From an uncultured Amylibacter sp. (GTDB taxonomy: Bacteria; Pseudomonadota; Alphaproteobacteria; Rhodobacterales; Rhodobacteraceae), in contig CAJJAY010000024.1 of NCBI GenBank assembly GCA_905182285.1, forward strand, positions 1 to 64,000: 64,000 nt of DNA, given 5' to 3'. Both the position numbers and the translations under genes were made by a program. The notes below the pieces were generated by a model that searched no databases, was not told the origin of the DNA, and was given only the letters and a program-made list of their open reading frames with translations. Shown here in pieces: positions 26,577 through 34,498 of the stretch. The first letter of the stretch is position 1. Every line of letters begins with the position of its first letter.

Positions 26577-27674
26577 TTAAGTAGTTCGAGACCAGATACT
26601 TAATATATCATTACCAATTTTTCGAGTCTCTTTCATCTTAAAGTTTGGTGCATCTTGTAAATTATTAATGTCCATTTTTCCAATTGCTGCAGTACCTTCT
26701 GATCCAATTGCAACACCTGCTTGCATGATGATTAATTGATCAACTAAATTTTCTTTTAGTAATGCAGCGCCAAGTTTGCCTCCACCTTCACATAAAATTC
26801 GGGTTAAACCGTTTTGAGCCAGATTTTTCATGGCATCTAAAAGATCAATCCCATCCTTATTACGCTTACAAGGTATACTTATAGCTCCAGTTTTGGATAT
26901 TTTATTAAAATTAGCACCATCGGCATGGCAAATCCAAACTGGGGAGACTTTAGCTGAAGAAGCAAGGAAGCTGTTATTATCCATACTCACATTGCTATCT
27001 ATTACTATTCTTACTGGTGAAGTAATTTTATCCCCTAGGCCACGTATATTTAAGCTTGGATTGTCAGCTTCTACAGTACCTCTTCCAACAAGTACTGCGT
27101 CATGTGTTGCCCTTAAATAATGAACATAATGTCGCGAATCTACACCAGTTATCCATTTACTATTTCCAGTTTGAGTAGCAATTCTACCATCTAAACTTGT
27201 TGCAATCTTAAGGGAAATAAATGGCCTTTTTTTATTAATTCTTGAAAAAAAACCTGCATGTGATTCATCTGCTTCTTTTTTTAAGATACCCAGTGTAACT
27301 TCAATACCAGCATCTTTTAAAAGTTGCATACCTTTGCCTGAAACGCGATTGTCTGGATCAATAGTAGCAATTACAACTCTTTTCACACCAGCATCAATTA
27401 AGTGTTTTGCACAGGAAGGAGTTTTTCCTGTATGTGCACATGGCTCTAGAGTAACATATACTGTTGATCCTTTGGCATTATTAGATGCTTGAGACAAAGC
27501 AATTGCTTCTGCATGTGGCCTACCACCTTGTTGTGTATAGCCACGGCCCACTACTAAAGTGTCCTTTATGATAACACATCCTACAAAAGGATTTGGCCAA
27601 GTCTGCCCAGCATTCCGTGTTCCTAAAGATAAGGCCAGACGCATCCAACGCTCATCTATATTACCCCCAATCAT
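26577..27674 (-). CDS. ribD: Bifunctional riboflavin deaminase/reductase RibD
   Basis: Performs the deamination and reduction of the pyrimidine intermediate in riboflavin synthesis. Residues about 1-145 are the zinc deaminase with GGRPHAEAIAL (HAE) and VTLEPCAHTGKTPSCAKHLI; about 150-365 are the reductase with LKIATSLDGRIATQTGNSKW and CEGGGKLGAALL. The 365-residue length is normal. It starts 2 bases after nrdR, so the two are co-translated. Part of the conserved nrdR-ribD-ribE-(ribBA)-ribH-nusB block; ribBA is absent from its usual place between ribE and ribH. Confidence 0.95.
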   Translation of the reverse strand: MIGGNIDERWMRLALSLGTRNAGQTWPNPFVGCVIIKDTLVVGRGYTQQGGRPHAEAIALSQASNNAKGSTVYVTLEPCAHTGKTPSCAKHLIDAGVKRVVIATIDPDNRVSGKGMQLLKDAGIEVTLGILKKEADESHAGFFSRINKKRPFISLKIATSLDGRIATQTGNSKWITGVDSRHYVHYLRATHDAVLVGRGTVEADNPSLNIRGLGDKITSPVRIVIDSNVSMDNNSFLASSAKVSPVWICHADGANFNKISKTGAISIPCKRNKDGIDLLDAMKNLAQNGLTRILCEGGGKLGAALLKENLVDQLIIMQAGVAIGSEGTAAIGKMDINNLQDAPNFKMKETRKIGNDILSIWSRTT

Positions 27675-27676
27675 AC

Positions 27677-28141
27677 TTATTCAGAAGGTTCTGGTGGACG
27701 GAGTTGATGAACAAAATCTTCAAAATCATCAGCATCCTGGAAATTTTTATAAACTGAAGCAAATCTTACATAAGCAACGGTATCTATTCGTGCTAATGTG
27801 TCCATTACTATTGATCCGATCTTATCACTTGCAATGTCTGCTTCGCCCATACTTTCAAGTCTTCTAACAATTCCTGAGATTAATTGATCAACCCTATCGA
27901 CTTCAACAGGGCGTTTTTGTAATGCCATTCTAATTGATCGTGAAAGTTTTTCACGGTCAAAATCTTCTCGCTTTCCATTTTTTTTGATTACTACTAAATC
28001 ACGAAGTTGAACTCGTTCATAACTTGTGAATCGGCCTCCACATGATGAACAGAAACGTCTCCGTCTAATAGCGACATGGTCTTCTGCAGGACGGCTGTCT
28101 TTAACTTGTGTATCGGTGTTACCACAAAATGGACATCTCAT
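27677..28141 (-). CDS. nrdR: Transcriptional repressor NrdR
   Basis: Zinc-ribbon and ATP-cone regulator that represses ribonucleotide reductase genes according to the ATP/dATP state. The 154-residue protein begins [18 protein letters not shown], has the second zinc pair in [14 protein letters not shown], and carries the ATP-cone [16 protein letters not shown]. It is the first gene of the riboflavin/nusB unit. The upstream gap to the Sox-side permease gene is 107 bases and shows no clear NrdR box. Confidence 0.96.
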   Translation of the reverse strand: MRCPFCGNTDTQVKDSRPAEDHVAIRRRRFCSSCGGRFTSYERVQLRDLVVIKKNGKREDFDREKLSRSIRMALQKRPVEVDRVDQLISGIVRRLESMGEADIASDKIGSIVMDTLARIDTVAYVRFASVYKNFQDADDFEDFVHQLRPPEPSE

Positions 28142-28248
28142 AAACTTATCCTCGTGTATTTTATTTTATAGAGCCATATATATACCCATAAACTAGATTT
28201 GGATAGAGTCTTGTTGGAAGTGCTAGATGAGGTGTGTGGGCAATATTC

Positions 28249-29304
28249 TCAATACGCAAAAGAAGGCTTATAATTAGGTAAGTTATCTATGAGAGACTTT
28301 ACTGTTACTGCACCAAATATTACACTTAGCAGTGCGAATAGAGCTGCAAAGCTAAGTGTTGGTATTCCAGCAAGTCCGGCGCCTACAGTACATCCGCCTG
28401 CCAATACACCCCCAGATCCCATTAATAATGCTCCAAATAAATATTGTTTAGTTTGTTTATGACTATTAAAGGATACCCACTGGAATTCATTTTTTAAAAT
28501 AGAAGATATGAATGAACCAACTATAACTCCTCCAATAAGACCTACTCCAAATCCTGCTGGAATAGATGTTGAAGCAATAGACCAGAATAATAAGTCTGAA
28601 CTTGGGGAAGTGAATGATAATGATTGAAATGGGATTGGGTCAAATTCATCAAATAAAATAAATCCTGTACCAATCCAAGAAAGTGGAATTAGTAAGCCAA
28701 TGAATATTGCAAAAATTAAATGGGATATTTTTGCTTTAGATTTGTAAGCAAAAAATAATGAAATACACACAAGTATTATGCTCCAAAAAATAGGTCCACC
28801 AATTAACTTTGAGAAACTGGCTGTGCCTCCTAAATTAATTGTAAATGAACCTAACCATACTCTCAAAGGTGCAAAGATACCTTTCAAGGTTGCATGTGCA
28901 GAAATTGCAAAAATAATGAAAACGACAAAGGCCCTAATATTTCCAGTTCCAGTTAAAACTATTAACCGAGAAATACAGCCTCTAGTTAACACCATACCCG
29001 CACCAAACATTATACCGCCTAATGCTATTGTAACTAGTGGAATATCTGAGTTAAAAAACCTGTGATCAGCAAATGATATAAAGTCATAGAAGACTAATAA
29101 TTGAGTTCCAATAATAGCTGTAGCTAGTGCTGTAAACCAGACACCTCGAGCTGATTTCCTTTCGGTTGGCTCTCCAACAATACTCCGTCGAAAACAAAAT
29201 TTTATATGTTGACTGATGGAGCCAAATGCTAAGCCAACTATTAATGCAAAAATGACAGACGCCATTCTTGGTGTTAAATTTTCAAAACCAAACTGTTCAA
29301 ACAT
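28249..29304 (-). CDS. YeeE/YedE family permease (SoxT/TsuA-like)
   Basis: A 351-residue membrane protein with about ten helices and the cysteine-bearing repeats of thiosulfate channel TsuA: ISQHIKFCFRRSIVG (about residue 35), GMVLTRGCISRLIVLTGTGN and GGVLAGGCTVGAGLAGIP. Members next to sox genes are called SoxT and are thought to import thiosulfate or another sulfur compound. I use ATG 29304, preceded by AAGG at 8 bases, instead of GTG 29310. It is the second of two such genes in the soxS-soxR arm, separated from the first by 199 bases. Confidence 0.82.
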   Translation of the reverse strand: MFEQFGFENLTPRMASVIFALIVGLAFGSISQHIKFCFRRSIVGEPTERKSARGVWFTALATAIIGTQLLVFYDFISFADHRFFNSDIPLVTIALGGIMFGAGMVLTRGCISRLIVLTGTGNIRAFVVFIIFAISAHATLKGIFAPLRVWLGSFTINLGGTASFSKLIGGPIFWSIILVCISLFFAYKSKAKISHLIFAIFIGLLIPLSWIGTGFILFDEFDPIPFQSLSFTSPSSDLLFWSIASTSIPAGFGVGLIGGVIVGSFISSILKNEFQWVSFNSHKQTKQYLFGALLMGSGGVLAGGCTVGAGLAGIPTLSFAALFALLSVIFGAVTVKSLIDNLPNYKPSFAY

Positions 29305-29503
29305 CTTCACTGCCTTACAAATGAATATCTTTTGTTATTTGAATGGTAACTAAAAATTTTGCAACTTATTGAAATACAATAGTATTCTCAAAAAAAAGCA
29401 ATAATTAGAACAATATTGATTATATAATAATGTTCGGGAATAAAATGTTGATATTAACTGTAGATTCAGAAACCTGTCCTTAAGTTCACAAAAAATATTT
29501 ATT

Positions 29504-30538
29504 TTAAGGTTTATATCCAATTAATATCATTCGGATTGCTAAAATACTTCCAAATATAATTGCTATCAAAGTAACTGGACCGCTAATTGCTAAGGTTGAA
29601 AATGCACTAACGCCTTGGCCAATTGAACAGCCCATTGCTATTACGCTGCCAAACCCCATCATAATAGCACCTAATATTTGGCGCCCAAGTTCTCTTGCGT
29701 CATCACAAGCTTCCCACCTGAAATGACCTTTTATTATACTTCCAAAGAAAGACCCAATTATTACACCTAAAACACTTCCTATGGGAAAACTTAAGCTACT
29801 AGCGGAAGAAGTCATCATATATAATAATGTTTTTCCAAGAGGCGCGGAAAATGTATGCCCCTGAACTGGAATCTCATTTAAGCTACTAAAATTTAATGAA
29901 TATGTACCCCAAAATGCTGCTGCTACTGATAGTCCCGCTAAAAATGACCATATAATCATAGAACTTTCTTTGCGAAGTGGTGCGTATAAAAGTGCCCAAA
30001 TAATAAATATTGCTCCAATTATTGTAGCAATGAAAATTGGGGCAATTCCCAATAAATCTTTTAATAAATGTGGAATGCTTGATGAGCCATTTGATGGTAA
30101 AGCTGGGAAAGCTATAATTCTAATATTTGCCAAAGGGCCACTTAAAATAAAATAACTAGAGACTGCCATTACTATTAGCACAATTAATGATCGCAAGTCC
30201 CCGCCAGCGAATTTTGATAAGGCACCAAATCCACAGTTTCCAGCTAATCCCATACCATATCCAAATAGTAGGCCACCAATTATACTCCCTACTGGATTCC
30301 ACTTAATACGATGGTATGATGTTTCTAGAACATCTAATTGGCCAATCAAATCCAAACTATACACTGCGATAATAGCTGTTCCAAGGACTATACCCCATAG
30401 ACGTATTCTACGTTGGTCATTCCCTAAATAAGCGCTTTCTATTGCTCCGAATGTACAAAACTGGCCCAATCTTGCAGCTAATCCTAAAATAATTCCTAAC
30501 CCAAGGCCAAGAAAGGTAGCGAGCATACTGGCTTCCAT
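29504..30538 (-). CDS. soxT: YeeE/YedE family permease (SoxT/TsuA-like)
   Basis: A 344-residue polytopic membrane protein of the same family as the next gene, with the conserved cysteine motifs AARLGQFCTFGAIESAY, GMGLAGNCGFGALSKFAGGDLRS and GSVIAMGCSIGQGVSAFS. It lies 9 bases after soxR, the place of soxT in the soxSRT operons of Paracoccus and Pseudaminobacter. It is a candidate for import of thiosulfate or sulfur intermediates. ATG 30538 is taken as start; ATG 30526, preceded by GGAAG, is an alternative. The two permeases are clearly diverged from each other, so this is not a recent duplication. Confidence 0.82.
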   Translation of the reverse strand: MEASMLATFLGLGLGIILGLAARLGQFCTFGAIESAYLGNDQRRIRLWGIVLGTAIIAVYSLDLIGQLDVLETSYHRIKWNPVGSIIGGLLFGYGMGLAGNCGFGALSKFAGGDLRSLIVLIVMAVSSYFILSGPLANIRIIAFPALPSNGSSSIPHLLKDLLGIAPIFIATIIGAIFIIWALLYAPLRKESSMIIWSFLAGLSVAAAFWGTYSLNFSSLNEIPVQGHTFSAPLGKTLLYMMTSSASSLSFPIGSVLGVIIGSFFGSIIKGHFRWEACDDARELGRQILGAIMMGFGSVIAMGCSIGQGVSAFSTLAISGPVTLIAIIFGSILAIRMILIGYKP

Positions 30539-30547
30539 ATAAAAATC

Positions 30548-30880
30548 TTACCCGTCTTTAGCGCAGAATTCTTCGTAAAGAAGAGAAACTAATTTTAAAA
30601 CTTTTTCATCTTTAATAGAGTAATAAATTGCTTTGCCTTCGCGACGAAAACTTACGATTCCTTCTATACGTAATCTTGCTAATTGTTGGCTCACAGCAGC
30701 TTGGCGAGAGGATAGCAAGTTTTCGAGTTCAGTTACTGACTTCTCACCCATGACCAGATGACATAATATCATAAGGCGACCTTCATGTGCCATAGCTTTG
30801 AGAAAATTTGCGGCTCCTCGGCCTTTAATAAACATTTCGTCTATATCAAATTTACCAGATAATTCTTTAGCCAAATTCAT
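30548..30880 (-). CDS. soxR: ArsR-family repressor SoxR (SqrR/BigR type)
   Basis: A 110-residue winged-helix regulator with the recognition helix region SSRQAAVSQQLARLRIEGIV and wing RREGKAIYYSIK. It has exactly two cysteines, Cys40 (MILCHLVMG) and Cys106 (EEFCAKDG), matching the pair that forms a polysulfide bridge in SqrR/BigR persulfide sensors. It is therefore likely to derepress sox genes when persulfide or thiosulfate-derived sulfane sulfur appears. It sits in the leftward sox arm between the GlcG-like gene and the first permease. Note that it is unrelated to the MerR-type SoxR of superoxide response. Confidence 0.88.
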   Translation of the reverse strand: MNLAKELSGKFDIDEMFIKGRGAANFLKAMAHEGRLMILCHLVMGEKSVTELENLLSSRQAAVSQQLARLRIEGIVSFRREGKAIYYSIKDEKVLKLVSLLYEEFCAKDG

Positions 30881-30881
30881 A

Positions 30882-31388
30882 TCAAAATCCTAACAAATCT
30901 TCTTCTATTGCGGCAATTCCTGCCCTTGCGCATTCATCGTCTATATCAGTTCCTGGAGCACCAGATACTCCAATTCCTGCAACAATGGAACCCTCAGATT
31001 CAATTGGAACTCCGCCACCTAATGGTAAGGGTGTAGAAATAAATCTGATACCAAATGCTTCTTTACCCGGTTGTGTGCTTTCATCAAGAGATAATGTTGG
31101 AGTTCTGAAACTAACAGAGGTCCAAGCTTTGCGTGTTGCTGTTTCTTGAACATGTAATCCTGCATAACGAGACTTAACGAATGCTTGTGTTAGGCCAAAA
31201 CGGTCTACAACTGTCACTCCAACTTGGTAGCCGCCATCACGGCAAAAATTCATTGCTGAAACTGCAGCTTTTATGGCAATTTCTGGTTTTAAAACTCTAA
31301 ATTCAACAAATGCGTCATCTTCAGCCGCTTTTGCTGTGAATGTTGTGGTAATACCTAAAGCAATTAGTAAAATTAAATTTTTCATCAT
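30882..31388 (-). CDS. Secreted GlcG/HbpS-like protein (DUF336)
   Basis: A 168-residue protein with an N-terminal signal peptide (about 1-21, ending TAKAAED) and the GlcG/HbpS fold: GGYQVGVTVVDRFGLTQAFVK, TATRKAWTSVSF and the glycine-rich PLGGGVPIESEGSIVAGIGVSG. Some relatives bind heme or cobalamin; the role in sulfur oxidation is unknown. Its first ATG overlaps the soxS stop codon, and it ends one base before soxR, so it belongs to the soxS-soxR transcript. A second ATG at 31385 has the better ribosome-site spacing. A periplasmic small-molecule binder inserted between SoxS and SoxR is not part of the classical sox gene set. Confidence 0.8.
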   Translation of the reverse strand: MMKNLILLIALGITTTFTAKAAEDDAFVEFRVLKPEIAIKAAVSAMNFCRDGGYQVGVTVVDRFGLTQAFVKSRYAGLHVQETATRKAWTSVSFRTPTLSLDESTQPGKEAFGIRFISTPLPLGGGVPIESEGSIVAGIGVSGAPGTDIDDECARAGIAAIEEDLLGF

Positions 31389-31756
31389 ACACCTTTTTTT
31401 TGCGAATATTCAGGAATTTCTAATAAAATTTTATCAATAAGCCCCCAGAAAAAATCCTCCCCAGGATATCCTTCGATACGGCCAACTTCTATATTATTAT
31501 TCACTATAATAAATGTTGGTGTAAATTGTGGAGAGCTTTTTAAAGTTATTTCTGTTGAAAGCGTTGAGTGGATATCAATTCTTTGTAATGGTGCTACACT
31601 TCCCTCTAAAGTTTTTGGGTAAATTTCGGATATTTCATCATCCCAGATTTCACACCAGTAGCAGCCATCTTGCTCAAACATTAATAATTTAGAGCCTTGG
31701 GCTAAAGTCATATTTGCAATAAAGCATATTATTGCTGCTAATAGCATTGACTTCAT
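31385..31756 (-). CDS. soxS: Periplasmic thioredoxin SoxS
   Basis: A 123-residue secreted thioredoxin-fold protein with signal peptide (about 1-18, ending TLAQG) and active site FEQDGCYWCEIWDDEI. SoxS keeps the SoxY carrier arm in a reduced, active state in Paracoccus. I place the start at ATG 31756, with GAAGG 8 bases upstream; an ATG at 31813 would extend it into the divergent promoter region. It is the first gene of the leftward arm, divergent from soxV with only 65 bases between. The PQFTPTFIIV segment holds the cis-proline. Confidence 0.85.
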   Translation of the reverse strand: MKSMLLAAIICFIANMTLAQGSKLLMFEQDGCYWCEIWDDEISEIYPKTLEGSVAPLQRIDIHSTLSTEITLKSSPQFTPTFIIVNNNIEVGRIEGYPGEDFFWGLIDKILLEIPEYSQKKGV

Positions 31757-31821
31757 TTCAGATACCTTCTTAACATATATTAAAAATGTAATGTGTTTTA
31801 ATTCAAAGGACAAGGCTTTAG
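31757..31821. promoter_or_regulatory. Divergent soxS-soxV control region
   Basis: The 65 bases between the soxS and soxV start codons must hold both promoters. In Pseudaminobacter the corresponding region (sv) is bound by SoxR. An imperfect AT-rich inverted repeat (AACATATAT at 31773 region with ATGTAATGTGTT following) is the best operator candidate I can see; it is weak. Confidence 0.45.
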
Positions 31822-32559
31822 ATGTTAGACATCACATTCACAGGTGCAATTATTGCAGGACTTTTAAGTTTCTTGTCTCCATGCATTCTTCCTATGGTGC
31901 CGTTTTATTTATGTTACCTTGCTGGAATAAGTATGAATGAATTGAGGGATTCTAAAGATATTCCATCTAGTACGCATCATAAACTTATTCTTGCTAGTAT
32001 TTTCTTTGCATTAGGTACAACCACAATTTTTGTTTTGTTAGGGCTAGGGGCATCATTTCTAGGGCAACTTCTTAGAGTTTGGAAGCAAGAATTATCGTAT
32101 ATGGCAGCTGCATTTTTATTTGCATTTGGTTTACATTTCCTAGGAATAATTCGTGTTGGATTATTTTATAGGGAAACAAAGATAACTTCGAAAGCTAGCT
32201 CATCGACTTGGATAGGATCCTATATAATGGGGCTAGCATTTGGTTTTGGATGGACACCATGCGTTGGGCCTGCACTAGCTTCAATTCTTATGATTGCTGG
32301 TGGAATGGGTGATGCATTACATGGAACCTTATTATTATTGGTTTATGGCCTTTCAATGACTTTGCCCTTTGTGTTTGCGGCAATTTTTGCCAAACCATTT
32401 TTACGTTGGATGCAGCGAAATAATCATTATATTAAATACGTTGAAAAAATTATGGGTCTAATGTTAATTATTTTTGCATTGCTAATTGCAACTAATAGCG
32501 TAAATTATATAGCAAATATAATGATTAAATATATGCCCTGGTTCTCATCAATAGGATAG
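31822..32559 (+). CDS. soxV: CcdA/DsbD-type electron transporter SoxV
   Basis: A 245-residue, six-helix membrane protein moving reducing equivalents from cytoplasmic thioredoxin to periplasmic SoxW. The two redox cysteines lie in LSFLSPCILPMVPFYL (helix 1) and GFGWTPCVGPALAS (helix 4), the CcdA pattern. It opens the rightward arm and is followed by soxW after 9 bases. In Paracoccus SoxV is needed for thiosulfate oxidation but not for cytochrome c maturation, so it is separate from the ccm system of this window. Confidence 0.92.
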   Translation: MLDITFTGAIIAGLLSFLSPCILPMVPFYLCYLAGISMNELRDSKDIPSSTHHKLILASIFFALGTTTIFVLLGLGASFLGQLLRVWKQELSYMAAAFLFAFGLHFLGIIRVGLFYRETKITSKASSSTWIGSYIMGLAFGFGWTPCVGPALASILMIAGGMGDALHGTLLLLVYGLSMTLPFVFAAIFAKPFLRWMQRNNHYIKYVEKIMGLMLIIFALLIATNSVNYIANIMIKYMPWFSSIG

Positions 32560-32568
32560 GAAGTGATC

Positions 32569-33126
32569 ATGAAGAAAATTATAGTATTTTTAATTTATAT
32601 TTTTTTGAGCCCTGCAAATGCCGCACCTATTGGAGATGACGGTCTTCATAAACCTGATTGGTTAAGGTTTACGTTTAACGATATGGCTGAAGATTTTGAT
32701 GAAGCAAGTTCAGAAGGAAAGCGCTTGCTAATTATGTTTGAGCAAAGAGGCTGTATTTATTGCACCAAGATGCATGAAGATGTTTTCCCTAATGCTGAGA
32801 TACATAAAATTCTCTCAGAAGATTACTTTGTTGTTCAGATGAATTTATTTGGAGATAATGAAGTTATTGATTTTAATGGAAATATAATGAGTGAAAAGGA
32901 AATTGCAAAAGCTTGGGGTGTAGTTTTCACTCCCACTTTAATGTTTATGCCTGAAAATATTGATTTAATGAAATCAGCTTCCCAAAATGCTGTTATTACA
33001 ATGCCTGGTGCTTTTAGTAAGTACACCACTAAAAATTTACTAAATTATGTTTTAGAAAAAGGATATGATAGTGGAGAACATTTCCAAAAATATCATGCTA
33101 GAAAGTTTGCTGAACAAAAAAAATAA
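32569..33126 (+). CDS. soxW: Periplasmic thioredoxin SoxW
   Basis: A 185-residue secreted thioredoxin with signal peptide (about 1-20, ending ANAAPIG) and active site FEQRGCIYCTKMHEDVF near residue 63; the cis-proline is in VFTPTLMFMP. It accepts electrons from SoxV. ATG 32569 is chosen because AGGA lies 6 bases upstream; GTG 32563 is less likely. Same thioredoxin class as soxS, whose active-site context FEQDGCYWC is similar, suggesting the two share ancestry. A 123-base gap with a promoter candidate separates it from soxX. Confidence 0.9.
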   Translation: MKKIIVFLIYIFLSPANAAPIGDDGLHKPDWLRFTFNDMAEDFDEASSEGKRLLIMFEQRGCIYCTKMHEDVFPNAEIHKILSEDYFVVQMNLFGDNEVIDFNGNIMSEKEIAKAWGVVFTPTLMFMPENIDLMKSASQNAVITMPGAFSKYTTKNLLNYVLEKGYDSGEHFQKYHARKFAEQKK

Positions 33127-33184
33127 TCCAAATCTAATTTATAATTTGGTACATTTTACTAAATAAATTCAAAAAATAGAATTT

Positions 33185-33216
33185 GTCTTGCAAGACTCAG
33201 TTTATGCGTCTAACCT
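33185..33216 (+). promoter_or_regulatory. Promoter with overlapping palindrome upstream of soxX
   Basis: TTGCAA (33188-33193), a 17-base spacer and TAACCT (33211-33216) form a possible sigma-70 promoter. The -35 element lies inside a perfect 12-bp palindrome GTCTTGCAAGAC (33185-33196), well placed for a repressor. This soxW-soxX gap corresponds to the wx operator bound by SoxR in Pseudaminobacter; binding here is inferred. Confidence 0.5.
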
Positions 33217-33249
33217 ATCTTTAGAATTTAGGGAGAGGGAGGAAATCAT

Positions 33250-33708
33250 ATGCTGCTTCGCAGTTTTATTGCCGTTACGGCAACTTTAATATCCACATCC
33301 GTTATTGCTGGAGACATTTCACCAACTGACGTATCTTTTGGGGATTATGGGGAAATATCAGCTTCACTAACTGGTGTCGCAGGCGATCCAGTCGCTGGAA
33401 AAAAAGTATCAACAAATCGTAAGTTGGGTAACTGTTTGGCTTGTCATGTAAATGATGACGCTTCTTCCCAATCTTTTCATGGAGAAGTTGGACCAGAACT
33501 AAATGGTGCAGGCTCTCGTTGGAGTGAAGAAGAGTTGCGAGGGATTGTTACAAATTCAAAAAATACTTTTGAAGGAACTATAATGCCCGCATTTTATAGT
33601 ACAGAAAATGGTGTAAGAACATTAAAGAAGTTTGTTGGTAAAACGATTTTATCAGCACAACAAGTTGAAGATGTTGTTGCATATATATTAACATTAAAAG
33701 AGGAGTAG
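33250..33708 (+). CDS. soxX: Sulfur-oxidising cytochrome c SoxX
   Basis: Monoheme c-type subunit of the SoxXA complex that oxidatively conjugates thiosulfate to SoxY. The 152-residue product has a signal peptide (1-21, ending STSVIAGD), the heme site NCLACH (about residues 62-67) and the methionine ligand region GTIMPAFYS. An excellent ribosome site GGAGG lies 8 bases before ATG 33250. It is the first gene of soxXYZAB. Confidence 0.95.
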   Translation: MLLRSFIAVTATLISTSVIAGDISPTDVSFGDYGEISASLTGVAGDPVAGKKVSTNRKLGNCLACHVNDDASSQSFHGEVGPELNGAGSRWSEEELRGIVTNSKNTFEGTIMPAFYSTENGVRTLKKFVGKTILSAQQVEDVVAYILTLKEE

Positions 33709-33711
33709 GGA

Positions 33712-34134
33712 ATGTCATTAACTCGTAGAAATGCCTTGGCATTAGGTTCAGCATCATTTGTTGTAACACTTATGCCTCTGCATGCATTTGCAGCAAAAGA
33801 TGAAACAATGGCTGTTATAAATTCATTTACTGGTGGAGCCGCTGTAACTAATGGTGGAATTAATTTTACAACACCAGAAATTGCAGAAAATGGGAATACC
33901 GTTCCTATAAAGTTTTCTGCACCTGGCGCAAAGCGTGTAATGATATTAGCTGACGGTAATCCAACTCCTGGAGTTGGGTTATTTAATTTTGGAAAATTAA
34001 GTGATGCATCCGGATCAACGCGAATTCGTCTTGCTGGTACGCAAGATGTAATTGCAGTCGCTGAAATGGCTGATGGATCATATGTTCAAGTAGCAAATAC
34101 AGTAAAAGTAACAATTGGCGGCTGCGGCGGCTAG
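33712..34134 (+). CDS. soxY: Sulfur carrier protein SoxY
   Basis: Periplasmic carrier on which sulfur intermediates ride covalently. The 140-residue precursor has a twin-arginine-like leader (SLTRRNALALGSASFVV) and ends in the swinging arm IGGCGG, where Cys138 receives the thiosulfate sulfane. It starts 3 bases after soxX and precedes soxZ by 18 bases. The Tat leader lets the SoxYZ complex be exported after folding; SoxZ has no leader and travels with it. Confidence 0.96.
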   Translation: MSLTRRNALALGSASFVVTLMPLHAFAAKDETMAVINSFTGGAAVTNGGINFTTPEIAENGNTVPIKFSAPGAKRVMILADGNPTPGVGLFNFGKLSDASGSTRIRLAGTQDVIAVAEMADGSYVQVANTVKVTIGGCGG

Positions 34135-34152
34135 CAGAAAAGGAGAGTTCAC

Positions 34153-34473
34153 ATGGCAAAAGCACGTGTAAAAGCACCAAAAACTGCAGCAGCAGGAGAA
34201 TTGGTGACAATAAAAACATTAGTTAATCACAAAATGGAGTCTGGCCGTCGTAAGGATGGTGATGGGAATTTAATTCCTCGTAAGATTATTAATGCATTTT
34301 CAGCAACTTTTGGTGGTGAGGAAGTTGTATCAGCATCTTTTGAGCCTGCAATCTCAACAAATCCATATTTTCAGTTTAGTTTTAATGTGCCGGCAACTGG
34401 TGATCTAGTGATGAAATGGACTGATGATGATGGTTCAACTGTTGAGCAAACTAAAACCATCACCGTCGCTTGA
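34153..34473 (+). CDS. soxZ: SoxYZ complex subunit SoxZ
   Basis: Leaderless partner of SoxY, 106 residues, single immunoglobulin-like domain. Family signatures: LVTIKTLVNHKMESGRRKD, NAFSATFGGEEVVSA and MKWTDDDGSTVEQTKTITV at the C-terminus. It is cotranslocated with SoxY through the Tat system. A GGAG ribosome site precedes ATG 34153. Confidence 0.96.
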   Translation: MAKARVKAPKTAAAGELVTIKTLVNHKMESGRRKDGDGNLIPRKIINAFSATFGGEEVVSASFEPAISTNPYFQFSFNVPATGDLVMKWTDDDGSTVEQTKTITVA

Positions 34474-34498
34474 TGCGCAAAAAAAGGGAGATACTATA

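Noticed and set aside
29408-29435. GAACA-TATT/AATA-TGTTC inverted repeat as a terminator
   Set aside because: It is AT-rich with one mismatch and no T-run in the direction of soxT transcription. Kept only as a side note in the permease finding.
34424-34498. Upstream start for soxA overlapping soxZ
   Set aside because: The extension has no signal-peptide features, and ATG 34499 has an AAAGGGAG ribosome site directly upstream followed by a normal signal sequence.
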